This document shows, in pieces, positions 47,845 to 57,720 of a DNA stretch of 64,000 nt. The first letter of the stretch is position 1; each line of letters starts with the position of its first letter. Made by a program: the position numbers and the translations under genes. Source of the stretch: Prauserella flavalba (GTDB lineage: Bacteria; Actinomycetota; Actinomycetes; Mycobacteriales; Pseudonocardiaceae); contig NZ_MASU01000013.1 of NCBI RefSeq assembly GCF_003202235.1, forward strand, positions 682,001 through 746,000, read 5' to 3'. The notes beneath the pieces were generated by a model. The model was given only the letters and a program-made list of their open reading frames with translations, was not told where the DNA came from and ran no database searches.

Positions 47845-48126
47845 ATGCGGGGATACACCGGCGACAAGGACGCCTACCTCAAGCGGCTGCGCCGCGTCGA
47901 GGGACAGATCAGGGGACTGCAGCGGATGGTCGAGAACGACGAGTACTGCATCGACGTGCTCACCCAGATCGCCGCGGCCACCAAGGCACTGCAGGCGGTG
48001 TCCCTCGGGCTCATGGACGAGCACCTCAAGCACTGCGTGGCGCAGGCCATCGCCGAAGGCGGCGAGACCGCCGAGGAGAAGGTGCGCGAGGCAAGCGACG
48101 CGATCGCCCGGCTCGTCCGCTCCTGA
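47845..48126 (+). CDS. csoR: CsoR-type copper-sensing repressor
   Basis: A 93-residue all-helical DUF156/CsoR protein. Cu(I) ligands Cys35, His60 and Cys64 (YCIDVL, LMDEHLKHCV) match the C-H-C triad of mycobacterial CsoR; basic residues KRLRRVEGQIRGLQRM form the DNA face. First gene of the operon csoR-copZ-(48401-49282)-copA. It should bind the palindromes at 47738-47807 without copper and dissociate when copper binds. Confidence 0.93.
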   Translation: MRGYTGDKDAYLKRLRRVEGQIRGLQRMVENDEYCIDVLTQIAAATKALQAVSLGLMDEHLKHCVAQAIAEGGETAEEKVREASDAIARLVRS

Positions 48127-48162
48127 GACAACGAGAACCGACAACCACAAAGGAGAACCGCG

Positions 48163-48369
48163 ATGACCGAGACGACCTACACCGTCACCGGGATGACCTG
48201 CGAGCACTGCGCGCGCTCGGTGAGCGAGGAGGTCGGGGCCATCGACGGTGTCACCGGCGTGTCCGTCGACGTCCCGACGGGCGCGGTCACCGTCACCAGC
48301 GCGAAGGAGCTCGGCGTCGCCGACGTGCGAGCCGCGGTCGAGGAGGCCGGATACCAGCTCACGGCATAG
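48163..48369 (+). CDS. copZ: CopZ-like copper chaperone
   Basis: A 68-residue single heavy-metal-associated domain: GMTCEHCARSVSEEVG carries the MTCxxC copper-binding site, and the beta-alpha-beta-beta-alpha-beta length is exact. Starts 36 bases after csoR with AGGAG upstream. It would carry Cu(I) to the N-terminal domain of the CopA ATPase encoded at 49279-51522. Confidence 0.93.
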   Translation: MTETTYTVTGMTCEHCARSVSEEVGAIDGVTGVSVDVPTGAVTVTSAKELGVADVRAAVEEAGYQLTA

Positions 48370-48400
48370 CCGTCCGACACGAAGCGACGACAGGACCGAC

Positions 48401-49282
48401 ATGAACACAGCAGCGAAGCTGTCCGCCTACGGTGTCACGCTCGCCCTTCTCGCCACTGGCGCGTGGGCGATCGGGACCGCTGTCGGTCCCCTCACCAGCG
48501 AGGCTGGTGCCCCCGGTCAGGAGGAACACGCCGGGGGCGGGGACGAACACAGCGGCACCGTCGCGGAAGCCGAGCACGTCGACCAGCCCGAGGGACTGGC
48601 GTCGGCCAGGGGCGGATACACCCTCACGCCCACCCGCACGACGCTGACCCCGGGGACCACCGAGAGCTTCTCGTTCCGCATCACCGGCCCGGGCGGTGAC
48701 CCCGTCACCCGCTTCGAGGTCGAGCACGAGAAGCGCATGCACCTCATCGTGGTGCGCCGCGACACCGCGGACTTCCAGCACATCCATCCCGAGATGACCG
48801 CCGACGGCACGTGGTCCGTGCCGCTGAACCTGCCCGATCCGGGCGCCTACCGCGTGTTCGCCGACTTCGCTCCATCGGGCGGCGAGGCCATGACACTCGG
48901 CGCCGACGTCTTCGCGCCGGGCGACTTCCAGCCGGTGACCCACGAGCCCTCGCGGGTCTCGCGCGTCGACGGCTACGAGGTCCGCCTCGACGGGCACCTG
49001 GTGGCAGGCGAAGCGTCGGAGGTGCGGCTCACCGTCAGCAAGGACGGCATGCCGCTCACCGACCTGCAGCCCTACCTCGGCGCCGACGGGCACCTCGTGG
49101 CGCTGCGGGGCGGCGACCTCGCCTACCTGCACGTCCACCCCGGCGGGGAGAACAGCGGCGGCCCGGCGATCCCGTTCATCGCCGAGGTGCCCTCGGCGGG
49201 TACCTACCGCCTCTTCCTGGACTTCCAGCACGACGGCGTGGTGCGCACGGCCGAGTTCACCGTGGAAGGGGAGCGGTCATGA
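48401..49282 (+). CDS. Exported or membrane-anchored His-rich protein of the copper operon
   Basis: A 293-residue protein with an N-terminal uncleaved or signal-like helix ([22 protein letters not shown]), a His/Glu-rich linker ([12 protein letters not shown]), and two beta-sandwich domains. It carries [15 protein letters not shown] and YLHVHPGG, histidine clusters suited to bind Cu outside the membrane. Not a known CopC or Cop family member by eye, but the layout recurs in actinobacterial copper operons (inference). Its stop overlaps the copA start (ATGA), so it is expressed with the pump. Confidence 0.8.
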   Translation: MNTAAKLSAYGVTLALLATGAWAIGTAVGPLTSEAGAPGQEEHAGGGDEHSGTVAEAEHVDQPEGLASARGGYTLTPTRTTLTPGTTESFSFRITGPGGDPVTRFEVEHEKRMHLIVVRRDTADFQHIHPEMTADGTWSVPLNLPDPGAYRVFADFAPSGGEAMTLGADVFAPGDFQPVTHEPSRVSRVDGYEVRLDGHLVAGEASEVRLTVSKDGMPLTDLQPYLGADGHLVALRGGDLAYLHVHPGGENSGGPAIPFIAEVPSAGTYRLFLDFQHDGVVRTAEFTVEGERS

Positions 49283-51522
49283 CGGCCGGAGTGCGCGACA
49301 CCGTCGCGGGGCACGAGATCGAGCTCGAGATCGGCGGCATGACGTGCGCCTCGTGCGCCATGCGCGTGGAGCGCAAGCTCAACAAGCTCGACGGCGTCAC
49401 CGCCACGGTCAACTACGCGACCGAGAAGGCCAGGGTCAGCTACGCCGACGGCGTCGAGCCGGAGCAGCTCGTCGCGCAGGTGGAGGCCGCCGGGTACACG
49501 GCGACGCTGCCGCCGGAGCCCACGGAGCAACCCGGCGAGCCGCAGGACGAGGACGATCCACTGCGTGGTCCGCGCCAGCGGCTCATCGCGTCGATCGTGC
49601 TGTCGGTGCCGGTGATCGTGCTGGCGATGGTCCCGGCCTGGCAGTTCGAGTACTGGCAGTGGATCTCGCTGACGCTGGCCGCGCCGGTGGTGGTGTGGGG
49701 CGCGTGGCCGTTCCACAAGGCCGCGTGGGCGAACCTGCGGCACGGCGCCGCGACGATGGACACGCTCATCTCGATGGGCACGCTCGCCGCGCTCGGCTGG
49801 TCGTTGTACGCGCTGCTGCTGGGCGACGCGGGCATGCCGGGCATGACGCACGGGTTCGAGTTCACGCTCGAGCGCGGCGGCGGCCAGGACTCCATCTACC
49901 TGGAGGTCGCGGCCGGGGTCACCACGTTCATCCTCGCCGGACGGTACTTCGAGGCCCGTTCGAAGCGGCGCGCCGGCGCGGCACTGCGGGCGCTGCTGGA
50001 GCTCGGCGCCAAGGACGTCGGGGTGCTGCGTGACGGCCGCGAGGTGCGCGTTCCCGTCGGGCAGCTGGCGGTCGGCGACCGGTTCGTGGTGCGGCCCGGC
50101 GAGAAGATCGCCACCGACGGCGTGGTCGAGGAAGGCAGCTCGGCGGTCGACGCGAGCATGCTCACCGGCGAGTCGGTACCGGTCGAGGTCGGCGAAGGCG
50201 ACACCGTCACCGGCGCCACCGTCAACGCGGGCGGCAGGCTCGTCGTGCGGGCCACCCGCGTCGGCTCCGACACGCAGCTGGCTCAGATGGCGAAGCTGGT
50301 CGAGGACGCGCAGACGGGCAAGGCGGCCGTGCAACGGCTGGCCGACCGGATCTCGGCGGTGTTCGTGCCGATCGTCATCGCGCTTGCCCTGGGCACGCTG
50401 ATGTTCTGGCTCGGTGCCGGTGTTCCGGCGGCGGAGGCGTTCACGGCGGCGGTCGCGGTGCTGATCATCGCCTGCCCGTGCGCGCTGGGGCTCGCGACAC
50501 CCACGGCGCTGCTCGTCGGCACCGGGCGGGGCGCGCAGCTCGGCATCCTGATCAAGGGTCCCGAGGTGCTGGAGTCCACCCGACGCGTCGACACGGTCGT
50601 GCTCGACAAGACCGGCACGGTCACCACCGGCACGATGGCGCTCGCGGACGTGCACACGGCCGAGGGCGTGGACGACACCGACGCGCTGCGGCTCGCGGGA
50701 GCGCTGGAGAACGCCTCCGAGCACCCGATCGCCAAGGCCATCGCCCGCGGCGCGCGGGAGAAGGTCGGCGAGCTGCCCGAGGTGGAGGAGTTCACCAACG
50801 TCGAGGGGCTCGGCGTGCAGGGTGTCGTCGAAGGTCACGCCGTCGTGGCCGGGCGGCCCGCGCTGCTCGAACAGTGGGGCCTGCACCTGCCGGACGGGCT
50901 CGCCGAGGTCAAGGCCGAGGCGGAGGCTAGGGGCCGCACGGCGGTGGCGGTCGGCTGGGACGGCGAGGTCCGTGCGGTGCTGGAGGTCGCCGACACCGTG
51001 AAGCCGACCTCGGCCGAGGCGGTGACGCGGCTGCGGAAGCTGGGTCTCACGCCGGTGTTGCTCACGGGCGACAACGAGGCCGTGGCCAGGACCGTGGCCG
51101 CCGAGGTGGGCATCGACGAGGTGATCGCCGAGGTCCTGCCCAAGGACAAGGTGGACGTGGTCAAGCGGCTGCAGGCCGAGGGCAGGGTCGTCGCGATGGT
51201 CGGCGACGGGGTCAACGACGCGGCGGCGCTCGCGCAGGCCGACCTCGGGCTGGCGATGGGCACGGGCACCGACGTGGCGATCGAGGCGGGCGACCTGACG
51301 CTGGTGCGGGGTGACCTGCGGGTCGCCGCCGACGCGATCAGGCTCTCGCGGAGCACGTTGCGCACCATCAAGCACAACCTGTTCTGGGCGTTCGCCTACA
51401 ACGTCGCGGCGCTGCCGCTCGCGGCCGCCGGGCTGCTGAACCCGATGCTGGCGGGTGCCGCGATGGCGCTCAGTTCCGTGTTCGTGGTGAGCAACAGCCT
51501 GCGGCTGAGGCGGTTCCGCTAG
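49279..51522 (+). CDS. copA: Cu(+)-exporting P1B-type ATPase
   Basis: A 747-residue copper P-type ATPase: one N-terminal metal-binding domain [12 protein letters not shown] (20-31), the membrane CPC motif [11 protein letters not shown], actuator TGES, phosphorylation [17 protein letters not shown] (HP motif) and [10 protein letters not shown] hinge. Eight membrane helices are expected. Downstream is a hairpin terminator. It would export Cu(I) across the cytoplasmic membrane, fed by CopZ. Confidence 0.95.
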   Translation: MTAGVRDTVAGHEIELEIGGMTCASCAMRVERKLNKLDGVTATVNYATEKARVSYADGVEPEQLVAQVEAAGYTATLPPEPTEQPGEPQDEDDPLRGPRQRLIASIVLSVPVIVLAMVPAWQFEYWQWISLTLAAPVVVWGAWPFHKAAWANLRHGAATMDTLISMGTLAALGWSLYALLLGDAGMPGMTHGFEFTLERGGGQDSIYLEVAAGVTTFILAGRYFEARSKRRAGAALRALLELGAKDVGVLRDGREVRVPVGQLAVGDRFVVRPGEKIATDGVVEEGSSAVDASMLTGESVPVEVGEGDTVTGATVNAGGRLVVRATRVGSDTQLAQMAKLVEDAQTGKAAVQRLADRISAVFVPIVIALALGTLMFWLGAGVPAAEAFTAAVAVLIIACPCALGLATPTALLVGTGRGAQLGILIKGPEVLESTRRVDTVVLDKTGTVTTGTMALADVHTAEGVDDTDALRLAGALENASEHPIAKAIARGAREKVGELPEVEEFTNVEGLGVQGVVEGHAVVAGRPALLEQWGLHLPDGLAEVKAEAEARGRTAVAVGWDGEVRAVLEVADTVKPTSAEAVTRLRKLGLTPVLLTGDNEAVARTVAAEVGIDEVIAEVLPKDKVDVVKRLQAEGRVVAMVGDGVNDAAALAQADLGLAMGTGTDVAIEAGDLTLVRGDLRVAADAIRLSRSTLRTIKHNLFWAFAYNVAALPLAAAGLLNPMLAGAAMALSSVFVVSNSLRLRRFR

Positions 51523-51558
51523 CGGGAGTGGTGATCGAGCCCCCGGGTGAGCAAAACC

Positions 51559-51606
51559 GACGAGCTGCTCGCGTTCGCTGTCCGACAGCGGCGCGAGCAG
51601 CTCGTC
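51559..51606 (+). terminator. Compound hairpin terminator after copA
   Basis: GACGAGCTGCTCGCG (51559-51573) is exactly complementary to 51592-51606; a nested CGCTGT..ACAGCG stem (51576-51581 with 51585-51590) sits inside. Begins 37 bases after the copA stop. Confidence 0.75.
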
Positions 51607-51655
51607 CTGTATCCGGCCACCCGCCGCCGTGATGGATCGGTAACGACTTAGTAAA

Positions 51656-51674
51656 GAAGGTTAGGCTTACTTAC
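51656..51674 (+). promoter_or_regulatory. IdeR/DmdR-type iron box 1
   Basis: 19 bases matching the consensus TTAGGTTAGGCTAACCTAA at 14 positions, with GGTTAGGCT intact. Lies 33 bases upstream of the haem operon's first start codon. Confidence 0.55.
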
Positions 51675-51687
51675 CCAAACGGATGAA

Positions 51688-51706
51688 TTTGGTTAGCCTC
51701 ACCTAA
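51688..51706 (+). promoter_or_regulatory. IdeR/DmdR-type iron box 2
   Basis: TTTGGTTAGCCTCACCTAA matches the iron-box consensus at 16 of 19 positions and abuts the GTG start of the binding-protein gene. The pair indicates iron-dependent repression of the haem-uptake operon. Confidence 0.75.
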
Positions 51707-52819
51707 GTGTTCAGACGCTTGGGGTTACGGCGGGCCGCGCTCGCCGGGATGGCGCTGGTGCTCGCGGGCTGCGGCCCCGCGCCACAGCCGGGATCGCACG
51801 CCGAGGTGCCCGCCGGGATCGCCGAGCAGACGCCGCTCGGGGAACTGACCCCCGTCGCCGACCCGCGCGCCCACGAGGGGCCGTCCACGGCGGTGGTGGC
51901 ACAGCCCGACATCCGGCCCATCGAGCCCGCGCCGGCCCCGCGGCTGCCCGCGACCGTCACCGACCACCAGGGCACGCGCGTCACCGTCACCGACACCAGC
52001 CGCATCCTCGCCCTCGACCGCTCCGGCACGCTCGCGGCGACGGTGTTCGGGCTCGGCCTCGGCGACCGCGTGGTCGGCAGGGACTCCTCGACCGGCTTCC
52101 CCGCCGCGGTCGACCTCCCCCTCGTGACGATCAACGGCCACCAGCTCAACCCCGAGGCCATCCTCGGCCTGCGGCCCAGCGTCGTCCTCACGGACACGAC
52201 GCTCGGCCCGTGGAACGTGGTGCTGCAACTGCGGGACGCCGGTATTCCGGTGGTGGTCGTGACGCCGCAGCGCACGCTCGACAACAACGGCGACATCGTG
52301 CGCGCCGTCGCCGCCGCGCTCGGCGTCGAGCCGGCGGGGCGGCAGCTCGCCGACCGGCTCGACCGCGAGGTCGCGGCGAAGAAGAGCGAGATCGCGCAAC
52401 TCGTGCCGGACGACGAGTCGCGCAGGCCCCGCGTCGTGTTCCTGTACCTGCGCGGTTCCGCGGGCGTCTACCACATGTTCGGCAGGGGCTCCGGCGCCGA
52501 CGCCCTGATCTCCGCGCTCGGCGCCGTCGACGTCGCGAGCGAGGTGGGCGTCGACGGGATGCGGCCCATCAACCCCGAGGCGCTCGCCGAGGCCAAACCG
52601 GACGTGATCCTGCTGATGACCAAGGGGCTCGAGTCGGTCGGCGGCGTGGAGGGCGCGGCCAGGATCCCCGGCGTGGCGCAGACCCCGGCCGCGCAGCACC
52701 GTCGCTTCGTCGACATGAACGACTACCAGATCCTCGGCTTCGGCCCGCTCACTCCGTCGGTGCTCGACGCGCTCGCGCGGGCGCTCTACGCGCCGGACTC
52801 CCTCGAGGCGGCGCGGTGA
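51707..52819 (+). CDS. hmuT: Haem ABC transporter substrate-binding lipoprotein (HmuT-like)
   Basis: A 370-residue class III binding protein. Signal peptide with lipobox LAGC (Cys22), a Pro-rich linker, and two lobes; His145 (NGHQLNPE) and Tyr255 (GVYHMFGRG) are at the positions of the haem-ligating His and Tyr of corynebacterial HmuT. GTG start at 51707 directly after the second iron box, so the message is probably leaderless. First gene of hmuTUV plus two surface-protein genes. Confidence 0.88.
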   Translation: MFRRLGLRRAALAGMALVLAGCGPAPQPGSHAEVPAGIAEQTPLGELTPVADPRAHEGPSTAVVAQPDIRPIEPAPAPRLPATVTDHQGTRVTVTDTSRILALDRSGTLAATVFGLGLGDRVVGRDSSTGFPAAVDLPLVTINGHQLNPEAILGLRPSVVLTDTTLGPWNVVLQLRDAGIPVVVVTPQRTLDNNGDIVRAVAAALGVEPAGRQLADRLDREVAAKKSEIAQLVPDDESRRPRVVFLYLRGSAGVYHMFGRGSGADALISALGAVDVASEVGVDGMRPINPEALAEAKPDVILLMTKGLESVGGVEGAARIPGVAQTPAAQHRRFVDMNDYQILGFGPLTPSVLDALARALYAPDSLEAAR

Positions 52820-53913
52820 CCGCCACCGCGAGCCCGCCGGTGACCTCCGGCGGGGAGCTCGGGCCGCCCCCGGGGCGCGGGCCCGCGCGCGTGGCCGCGC
52901 TGTTCACCGTGCTCACCGTGGGACTGGTGGTCGTCAGCATCGTCTCCGCCGCCGTCGGCCAGTTCGGCATCCCCGCCTCGCAGGTCGTCGGCGCCGTGCT
53001 CGACCGGATCGGCATCGACGTGCTCGCCCCGCCGGCCGACCCGTTCGCCGAGGCGGCGCTGTGGGACGTGCGCTTTCCGCGCGTGGTGCTGGCCCTGCTC
53101 GTCGGCGGTGTGCTCGGCGTGTGCGGCGCGCTGATGCAGGGCTGTTTCGGCAACCCGCTCGCCGAACCCGGCGTGGTGGGCGTGTCCTCGGGCGCGGCCG
53201 TCGGCGCGTGTCTGTCCATTGTGTTCGGCTGGACGTTCCTCGGCGCGTTCACCACCCCGGCGCTCGCGTTCGGAACCGGGCTGGTCACCACGCTCGCGGT
53301 GTACGTGCTCGCGCGGTCGAAGGGCCGCGCGGGGGTGGTCACGATGATCCTCACCGGTGTCGCCGTCAACGCCGTCGCCAACGCCGCCATCGCGTTTCTC
53401 GTCTTCGCGGGCGACCAGGCCGCGCGCGAGCAGATCGTGTTCTGGCAGCTCGGTTCGCTCGCAGGCAGCCGCTGGGCCTACGTCGCCACGATCGCACCGC
53501 TCGTCGGGGTGTGCGTCGTCGTGTCGCTGCTTCTCGCCCGGAGGCTAGACCTGCTGGCGCTCGGTGATCGGCAGGCCCGGCACCTCGGCGTGGACGTCGA
53601 GTCGCTGCGGCTGGTGACGATCGTGGTGGTCGCCATCGCCGTCTCCGCGGCGGTGTCGTACTCGGGCATCATCAGCTTCGTCGGGCTCGTGGTGCCCCAC
53701 CTGATCCGCATGATCACCGGACCAGGGCACCGTGTGCTCATCCCGGCGAGTCTCCTCGGCGGTGCGTTGCTGCTCGCGGCCGCGGACCTGCTGGCGCGCA
53801 ACGCCTTCCACTACGCGGACCTGCCCATCGGCATGCTCACCGCGCTCGTCGGCGGTCCGTTCTTCTTCTGGCTGCTGCTGCGCACGCGGCGCAGGGAAGG
53901 AGGCTGGACGTGA
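52816..53913 (+). CDS. hmuU: FecCD-family haem ABC permease (HmuU-like)
   Basis: A 365-residue BtuCD-type permease with ten predicted helices after a Pro-rich N-terminus; family blocks FPRVVLALLVGGVLGVCGALMQ, NPLAEPGVVGVSSGAA and SFVGLVVPHLIRMITGPGH. GTGA overlap with the binding-protein stop decides the start. It would form the membrane dimer taking haem or a siderophore from the lipoprotein. Confidence 0.9.
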   Translation: MTATASPPVTSGGELGPPPGRGPARVAALFTVLTVGLVVVSIVSAAVGQFGIPASQVVGAVLDRIGIDVLAPPADPFAEAALWDVRFPRVVLALLVGGVLGVCGALMQGCFGNPLAEPGVVGVSSGAAVGACLSIVFGWTFLGAFTTPALAFGTGLVTTLAVYVLARSKGRAGVVTMILTGVAVNAVANAAIAFLVFAGDQAAREQIVFWQLGSLAGSRWAYVATIAPLVGVCVVVSLLLARRLDLLALGDRQARHLGVDVESLRLVTIVVVAIAVSAAVSYSGIISFVGLVVPHLIRMITGPGHRVLIPASLLGGALLLAAADLLARNAFHYADLPIGMLTALVGGPFFFWLLLRTRRREGGWT

Positions 53914-54731
53914 GGCTCCTCTCGCGCGCGCAGGCGCACCTGCCCGAACCCCCTGCCGAGGGCGACGTGCTCGCCGAGGCCGACGCGGTCGTGGTCACCA
54001 TCGGGCGGAAACGCCTGCTCGACGGCGTGTCCCTTCGGGTGCACGCGGGCGAGGTGCTCGCACTCGTCGGCCCCAACGGGGCGGGCAAATCGACGTTGCT
54101 GAGCGTGCTCGCCGGCGATCTGCCCCCCTCGGCGGGCACGGTGTCGATCCACGGCAGGCCCGCGACTTCGTGGTCCACCGTGGACCTCGCAAGGCGCAGG
54201 GCCGTGCTGCCGCAGCACAACCCGGTGTCGTTCCCTTTCGACGTGCTCGCCGTGGTGGAGATGGGCCGGGCGCCGTGGGAGGGCACGCCAGCCGAGGACG
54301 GCGACGAGCGGGCCGTGGCGGCCGCGCTCGCCGACACCGAACTGACCGCCTTCGCCACGCGGACCTATCCGACGCTGTCCGGAGGGGAGCAAGCGCGCAC
54401 CGCGCTGGCCCGCGTGCTCGCGCAGTCGGCGAGCCTGCTCCTGCTCGACGAGCCCACCGCCGCGCTGGACCTGCGCCATCAGGAACAGGTGCTCGCGCTC
54501 GCCCGCGCGCGGGCGGCCGAGGGCGCCGGGGTGCTGGTGGTGTTGCACGACCTCGGTCTCGCCGCCGCACACGCCGACCGGATCGCGGTGCTCGCGGCGG
54601 GCGGCCTGGTCGAAGCGGGACCACCGGAGGAGGTCTGCCACGCCGAGCTGCTCTCCGGCGTCTACCAGCACCCGGTCGAGGTGATCACCCATCCCCGCAC
54701 CGGAAAGCCCATCGTCCTGCCGTACCGGTAA
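53910..54731 (+). CDS. hmuV: Haem ABC transporter ATP-binding protein (HmuV-like)
   Basis: A 273-residue ATPase: Walker A VGPNGAGKSTLL, Q-loop PQHNPVSFPF, signature LSGGEQARTALARVL, Walker B LLLLDEPTAALDL and switch HDLGLAAAH. The GTG start overlaps the permease stop. It has an N-terminal extension of about 25 residues typical of HmuV-type subunits. Confidence 0.92.
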   Translation: MRLLSRAQAHLPEPPAEGDVLAEADAVVVTIGRKRLLDGVSLRVHAGEVLALVGPNGAGKSTLLSVLAGDLPPSAGTVSIHGRPATSWSTVDLARRRAVLPQHNPVSFPFDVLAVVEMGRAPWEGTPAEDGDERAVAAALADTELTAFATRTYPTLSGGEQARTALARVLAQSASLLLLDEPTAALDLRHQEQVLALARARAAEGAGVLVVLHDLGLAAAHADRIAVLAAGGLVEAGPPEEVCHAELLSGVYQHPVEVITHPRTGKPIVLPYR

Positions 54732-54747
54732 CGAACAGGAAAGGCCC

Positions 54748-55845
54748 ATGACCAAGTCCCCCTCGGGTAGACGCGTGCGTCCCGCGGCACTGGCCGTGCT
54801 GCTCGCCGCGTTCACCGCCCCTGCGACCGGCACCGCGAGCGCCCAGGGCGCCTCGGTGAACGTGTCACCGTCCACCGCCGACCCCGACTACGCCACGATC
54901 GTCCAACTGCGCGGCACCGGATTCCAGTCCGTCCAAGGTGGACACGGTGGCGTGTACGTGCTGTTCGGCTGGGTGTCGAACCCGGCGGGTGGCTGGCAGC
55001 CCAGCCAGGGAGGAGGTGCGGGCAGCACCTACCGCTACGTGCAGGACACCGAGGCGCGGGACAACAACGGCTTCCAGCGCTACCTCGCCTTCCCCGGCAG
55101 CGACACGGAGTCGAGCGCGAACGGCGTGGTGAACCCCGACGGGACCTGGCAGGCGCAGCTCGTGATCCCCGGTGCGCGTTTCCGGGCCGTCGACCGGGCC
55201 GGCAACACGACGCAGGTCGACTGCACGCGCGTGCAATGCGGTGTCATCACCATCGGCGCACACGGCGTGGTGAACCCCGCCAACGAGACGTTCACGCCAG
55301 TGACCTTCGCCGTGCCGCGGCGGGAACCCGCGGCGCCGCCGCCCTCGCGGCAGTCCCCGCCCGCGACGACCACCACGACGGCGCCCGCGCCGAAACCCTC
55401 GGTCGAGGCGGCGACGACACAGACCCGCGCGGGAGAACGGATCGAGGTCACCGGCACCGGCTTCACCCCGGGCGAGAACGTCGCCGTCACGCTGCACTCC
55501 GATCCGGTGAGCCTCCCGCCGGCGCGGGCCGGCGACGACGGCCGGTTCACCTACACGGCGACGATCCCCGAGCACGTCGCCGAGGGCGTCCACCGGCTCG
55601 TGTTCACCGGTGAACGCTCCACTGTGGAGACTTCCGTCGAGCTGACGGTCCGTGCCGCGGCGCGAACGTCACCGTCGTCCCCGTCTGCGGAAACCCCCGC
55701 GCAGGCGCAGGTGCAGGGAGAGAAGGGCAACGCGCTGCTCGTCGCGCTGCTCGTCGGGGGAGCGGTCCTACTGGTGGTCGCGGCGGTCGCGGTCGTACTG
55801 CGGCTGCGCCGCCGGGTCCGGGATATCGAAGGGAACGACACGTGA
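54748..55845 (+). CDS. Exported membrane-anchored protein of the haem-uptake operon
   Basis: A 365-residue protein with a cleavable signal peptide (ALAVLLAAFTAPATGTASAQ), a first beta-rich domain (GTGFQSVQGGHGGVYVLFGW) with a CTRVQC pair, a Pro/Thr linker (PATTTTTAPAP), a second Ig-like domain (IEVTGTGFTPGENVAVTL), and a C-terminal membrane helix followed by RLRRRVRD. This is the layout of corynebacterial HtaC/ChtA-like surface proteins, but I cannot assign a haem-binding domain by eye. Ends in an ATGA-type junction with the next gene. Confidence 0.8.
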   Translation: MTKSPSGRRVRPAALAVLLAAFTAPATGTASAQGASVNVSPSTADPDYATIVQLRGTGFQSVQGGHGGVYVLFGWVSNPAGGWQPSQGGGAGSTYRYVQDTEARDNNGFQRYLAFPGSDTESSANGVVNPDGTWQAQLVIPGARFRAVDRAGNTTQVDCTRVQCGVITIGAHGVVNPANETFTPVTFAVPRREPAAPPPSRQSPPATTTTTAPAPKPSVEAATTQTRAGERIEVTGTGFTPGENVAVTLHSDPVSLPPARAGDDGRFTYTATIPEHVAEGVHRLVFTGERSTVETSVELTVRAAARTSPSSPSAETPAQAQVQGEKGNALLVALLVGGAVLLVVAAVAVVLRLRRRVRDIEGNDT

Positions 55846-57713
55846 GAGCGATGTGGCGAAGACTGGGAGCCGCGGCGGCCACGCTGACGCTGCTCGCCGG
55901 AACCGCGCTGACGGCGGGCCCCGCCGCCGCGCAGGACAGCGGCGGCGAGGAGGCGTCGGCCACCGGACTGCACTGGGGCATCAAACAGTCGTGGCGCAAC
56001 TACATGAACATGTTCGGCGGCACGGTCACACCCGCCGACGGCGCCTCGGCCGAGCCGGAGCCGTTCTCGTGGCCGGAGCGTGAGTCGACATTCGACCCGG
56101 GGACGGGCACGGGCACGGTGGAGTTCGGGGGCTCGGTGAGCTTCGCGATGCCCGCCCACTTCATCTGGGACTTCACCTTCGCCGACCCGAAGGTGACGTT
56201 CGACGGCGACGGCACCGGCTCGCTCACGGGCACGGTCGGCTACGCGTTCTACGGCACGGCCGACAACCCGGGACAGACGCAGGAGCCCACCGAGGTGGTG
56301 TTCGCCGACCTGACGTTCGAGGGCGCACCCGAGGCCGAGGGCGGCCACCTCGTCGCGACCATCACCTCGGCGACGCTCACCGAGGCGGGCGCGGCGGCCT
56401 TCGCCGGCTTCTACGAACCGGGTGCCGCGCTCGACGCGGGCAGGCTCGTGTTCGCAGTGCCCGCGACGGAGCCCCCGCCGGCGCCCACGGTCACCGTGAC
56501 GCCGTCGGCCGGGCTCGACCCGGACGGCGCCGAGGTGACCATCGCGGGAACCGGCTTCGCGCCGGATGGCAACGGGGACAACGGCTACCGGCTGCGGATC
56601 GGTCCCGACCTCGACGTGCTCAAGGACCCCTCGGCGAGCGGTGCCTACCAGCTCGACCAGGCCATCCCCGTGAACGGCGACGGCACGTGGCGGGTCACCA
56701 CCACCGTCAAGGCCGCCTACACCGGAGGCGACGGCGTGGCGCGCACCGCCGCGGCGACGCCGTTCAGCGTCTACACCTTCGCCGCCGGCTCCACCGACAC
56801 GACGTGGGACACGGTCACCGCGCTGACGTTCGCGCCGTCCACGGATCCCGGCACCGGTCCCGGCACTGACCCCGGTCCCGGTGGCGACGACGATCCGGCG
56901 CCGACGTGTGTGCTGACCCCGGCGAACGCCGCCAAGGGCGATCTGCTGTGGGGCCTGCGCAAGAGCTTCCGCACCTACGTCGGGGTGGGCATCGGCGGTG
57001 CACAGGGCAACAGCATCACCGCCACCGACGGCGCCGTGATCACCGACGTCGACGAGGTCGTGCGCGACGGCGTGCCCAACCCGGCCGGGGTGCCGACCGG
57101 GGCGTACCGCTTCGCCTTCGGCTCCGCGGAGTTCACCTCCGCCGACGATTTCACCGTCCAGTACCGCGGCACGGTGACGTTCTCCTACCCCTCGCACTTC
57201 TTCACGTTCGTGCTCGGCGACCCGAAGGTGGTCGTGGATGGCGACACCGGCACGCTCTACGCCGACGTCGAGCTGCGCACCGAGGAGGGCGCGCCGTCGG
57301 AGCCGGTGAACCTGCCGGGCGTGGCGCTCGCGAACCTGGACCTCGCGGGCGCGCAGGAGACGAACGGGGGCGGGGTGCTGTCCGCCCGGAACGTGGCTGC
57401 GACCCTGACGAGCTCGGCCGCCTTCGGCGGCTTCTACGAGGACGGCGCCGAGCTCGACCCGGTGTCGCTGACGCTGGGCGCCGACTGCGCGACCCTGCCC
57501 GGTGGCGACGGCGGGAACACCGGGGGCGTCGGCACCGGTGGCGGAAACGCCGGTGCCCACCTGGTGCCGGACGTACAGTTCCGGCCGCAGGCGAACGCGG
57601 GCAACCTGGCCTACACCGGCCTTGGCTCGTGGCCGATCTACGTCGGCGTGACCCTGCTCGTGGCAGGCGTCGCACTGACCCTGCTGGCGAACCGCCGCCG
57701 CAGCCGCGCCTGA
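55842..57713 (+). CDS. htaA: Surface haem-binding protein with two HtaA domains and a sortase signal
   Basis: A 623-residue exported protein. Signal peptide (1-30), HtaA domain 1 from GLHWGIKQSWRNYM (42-55), a beta-rich linker domain around 225-330, and HtaA domain 2 from about residue 360 (LLWGLRKSFRTYVGVG). HtaA domains bind haem through conserved Tyr and His. The C-terminus has LAYTG (589-593), a hydrophobic helix and RRRSRA, a cell-wall sorting signal of the LAxTG (class E sortase) type. It would capture haem at the wall and pass it to HmuT. Confidence 0.88.
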   Translation: MRAMWRRLGAAAATLTLLAGTALTAGPAAAQDSGGEEASATGLHWGIKQSWRNYMNMFGGTVTPADGASAEPEPFSWPERESTFDPGTGTGTVEFGGSVSFAMPAHFIWDFTFADPKVTFDGDGTGSLTGTVGYAFYGTADNPGQTQEPTEVVFADLTFEGAPEAEGGHLVATITSATLTEAGAAAFAGFYEPGAALDAGRLVFAVPATEPPPAPTVTVTPSAGLDPDGAEVTIAGTGFAPDGNGDNGYRLRIGPDLDVLKDPSASGAYQLDQAIPVNGDGTWRVTTTVKAAYTGGDGVARTAAATPFSVYTFAAGSTDTTWDTVTALTFAPSTDPGTGPGTDPGPGGDDDPAPTCVLTPANAAKGDLLWGLRKSFRTYVGVGIGGAQGNSITATDGAVITDVDEVVRDGVPNPAGVPTGAYRFAFGSAEFTSADDFTVQYRGTVTFSYPSHFFTFVLGDPKVVVDGDTGTLYADVELRTEEGAPSEPVNLPGVALANLDLAGAQETNGGGVLSARNVAATLTSSAAFGGFYEDGAELDPVSLTLGADCATLPGGDGGNTGGVGTGGGNAGAHLVPDVQFRPQANAGNLAYTGLGSWPIYVGVTLLVAGVALTLLANRRRSRA

Positions 57714-57720
57714 CCCGACC

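Noticed and set aside
49204-51375. 723-codon frame opposite copA
   Set aside because: Antisense shadow of an unmistakable P-type ATPase gene.
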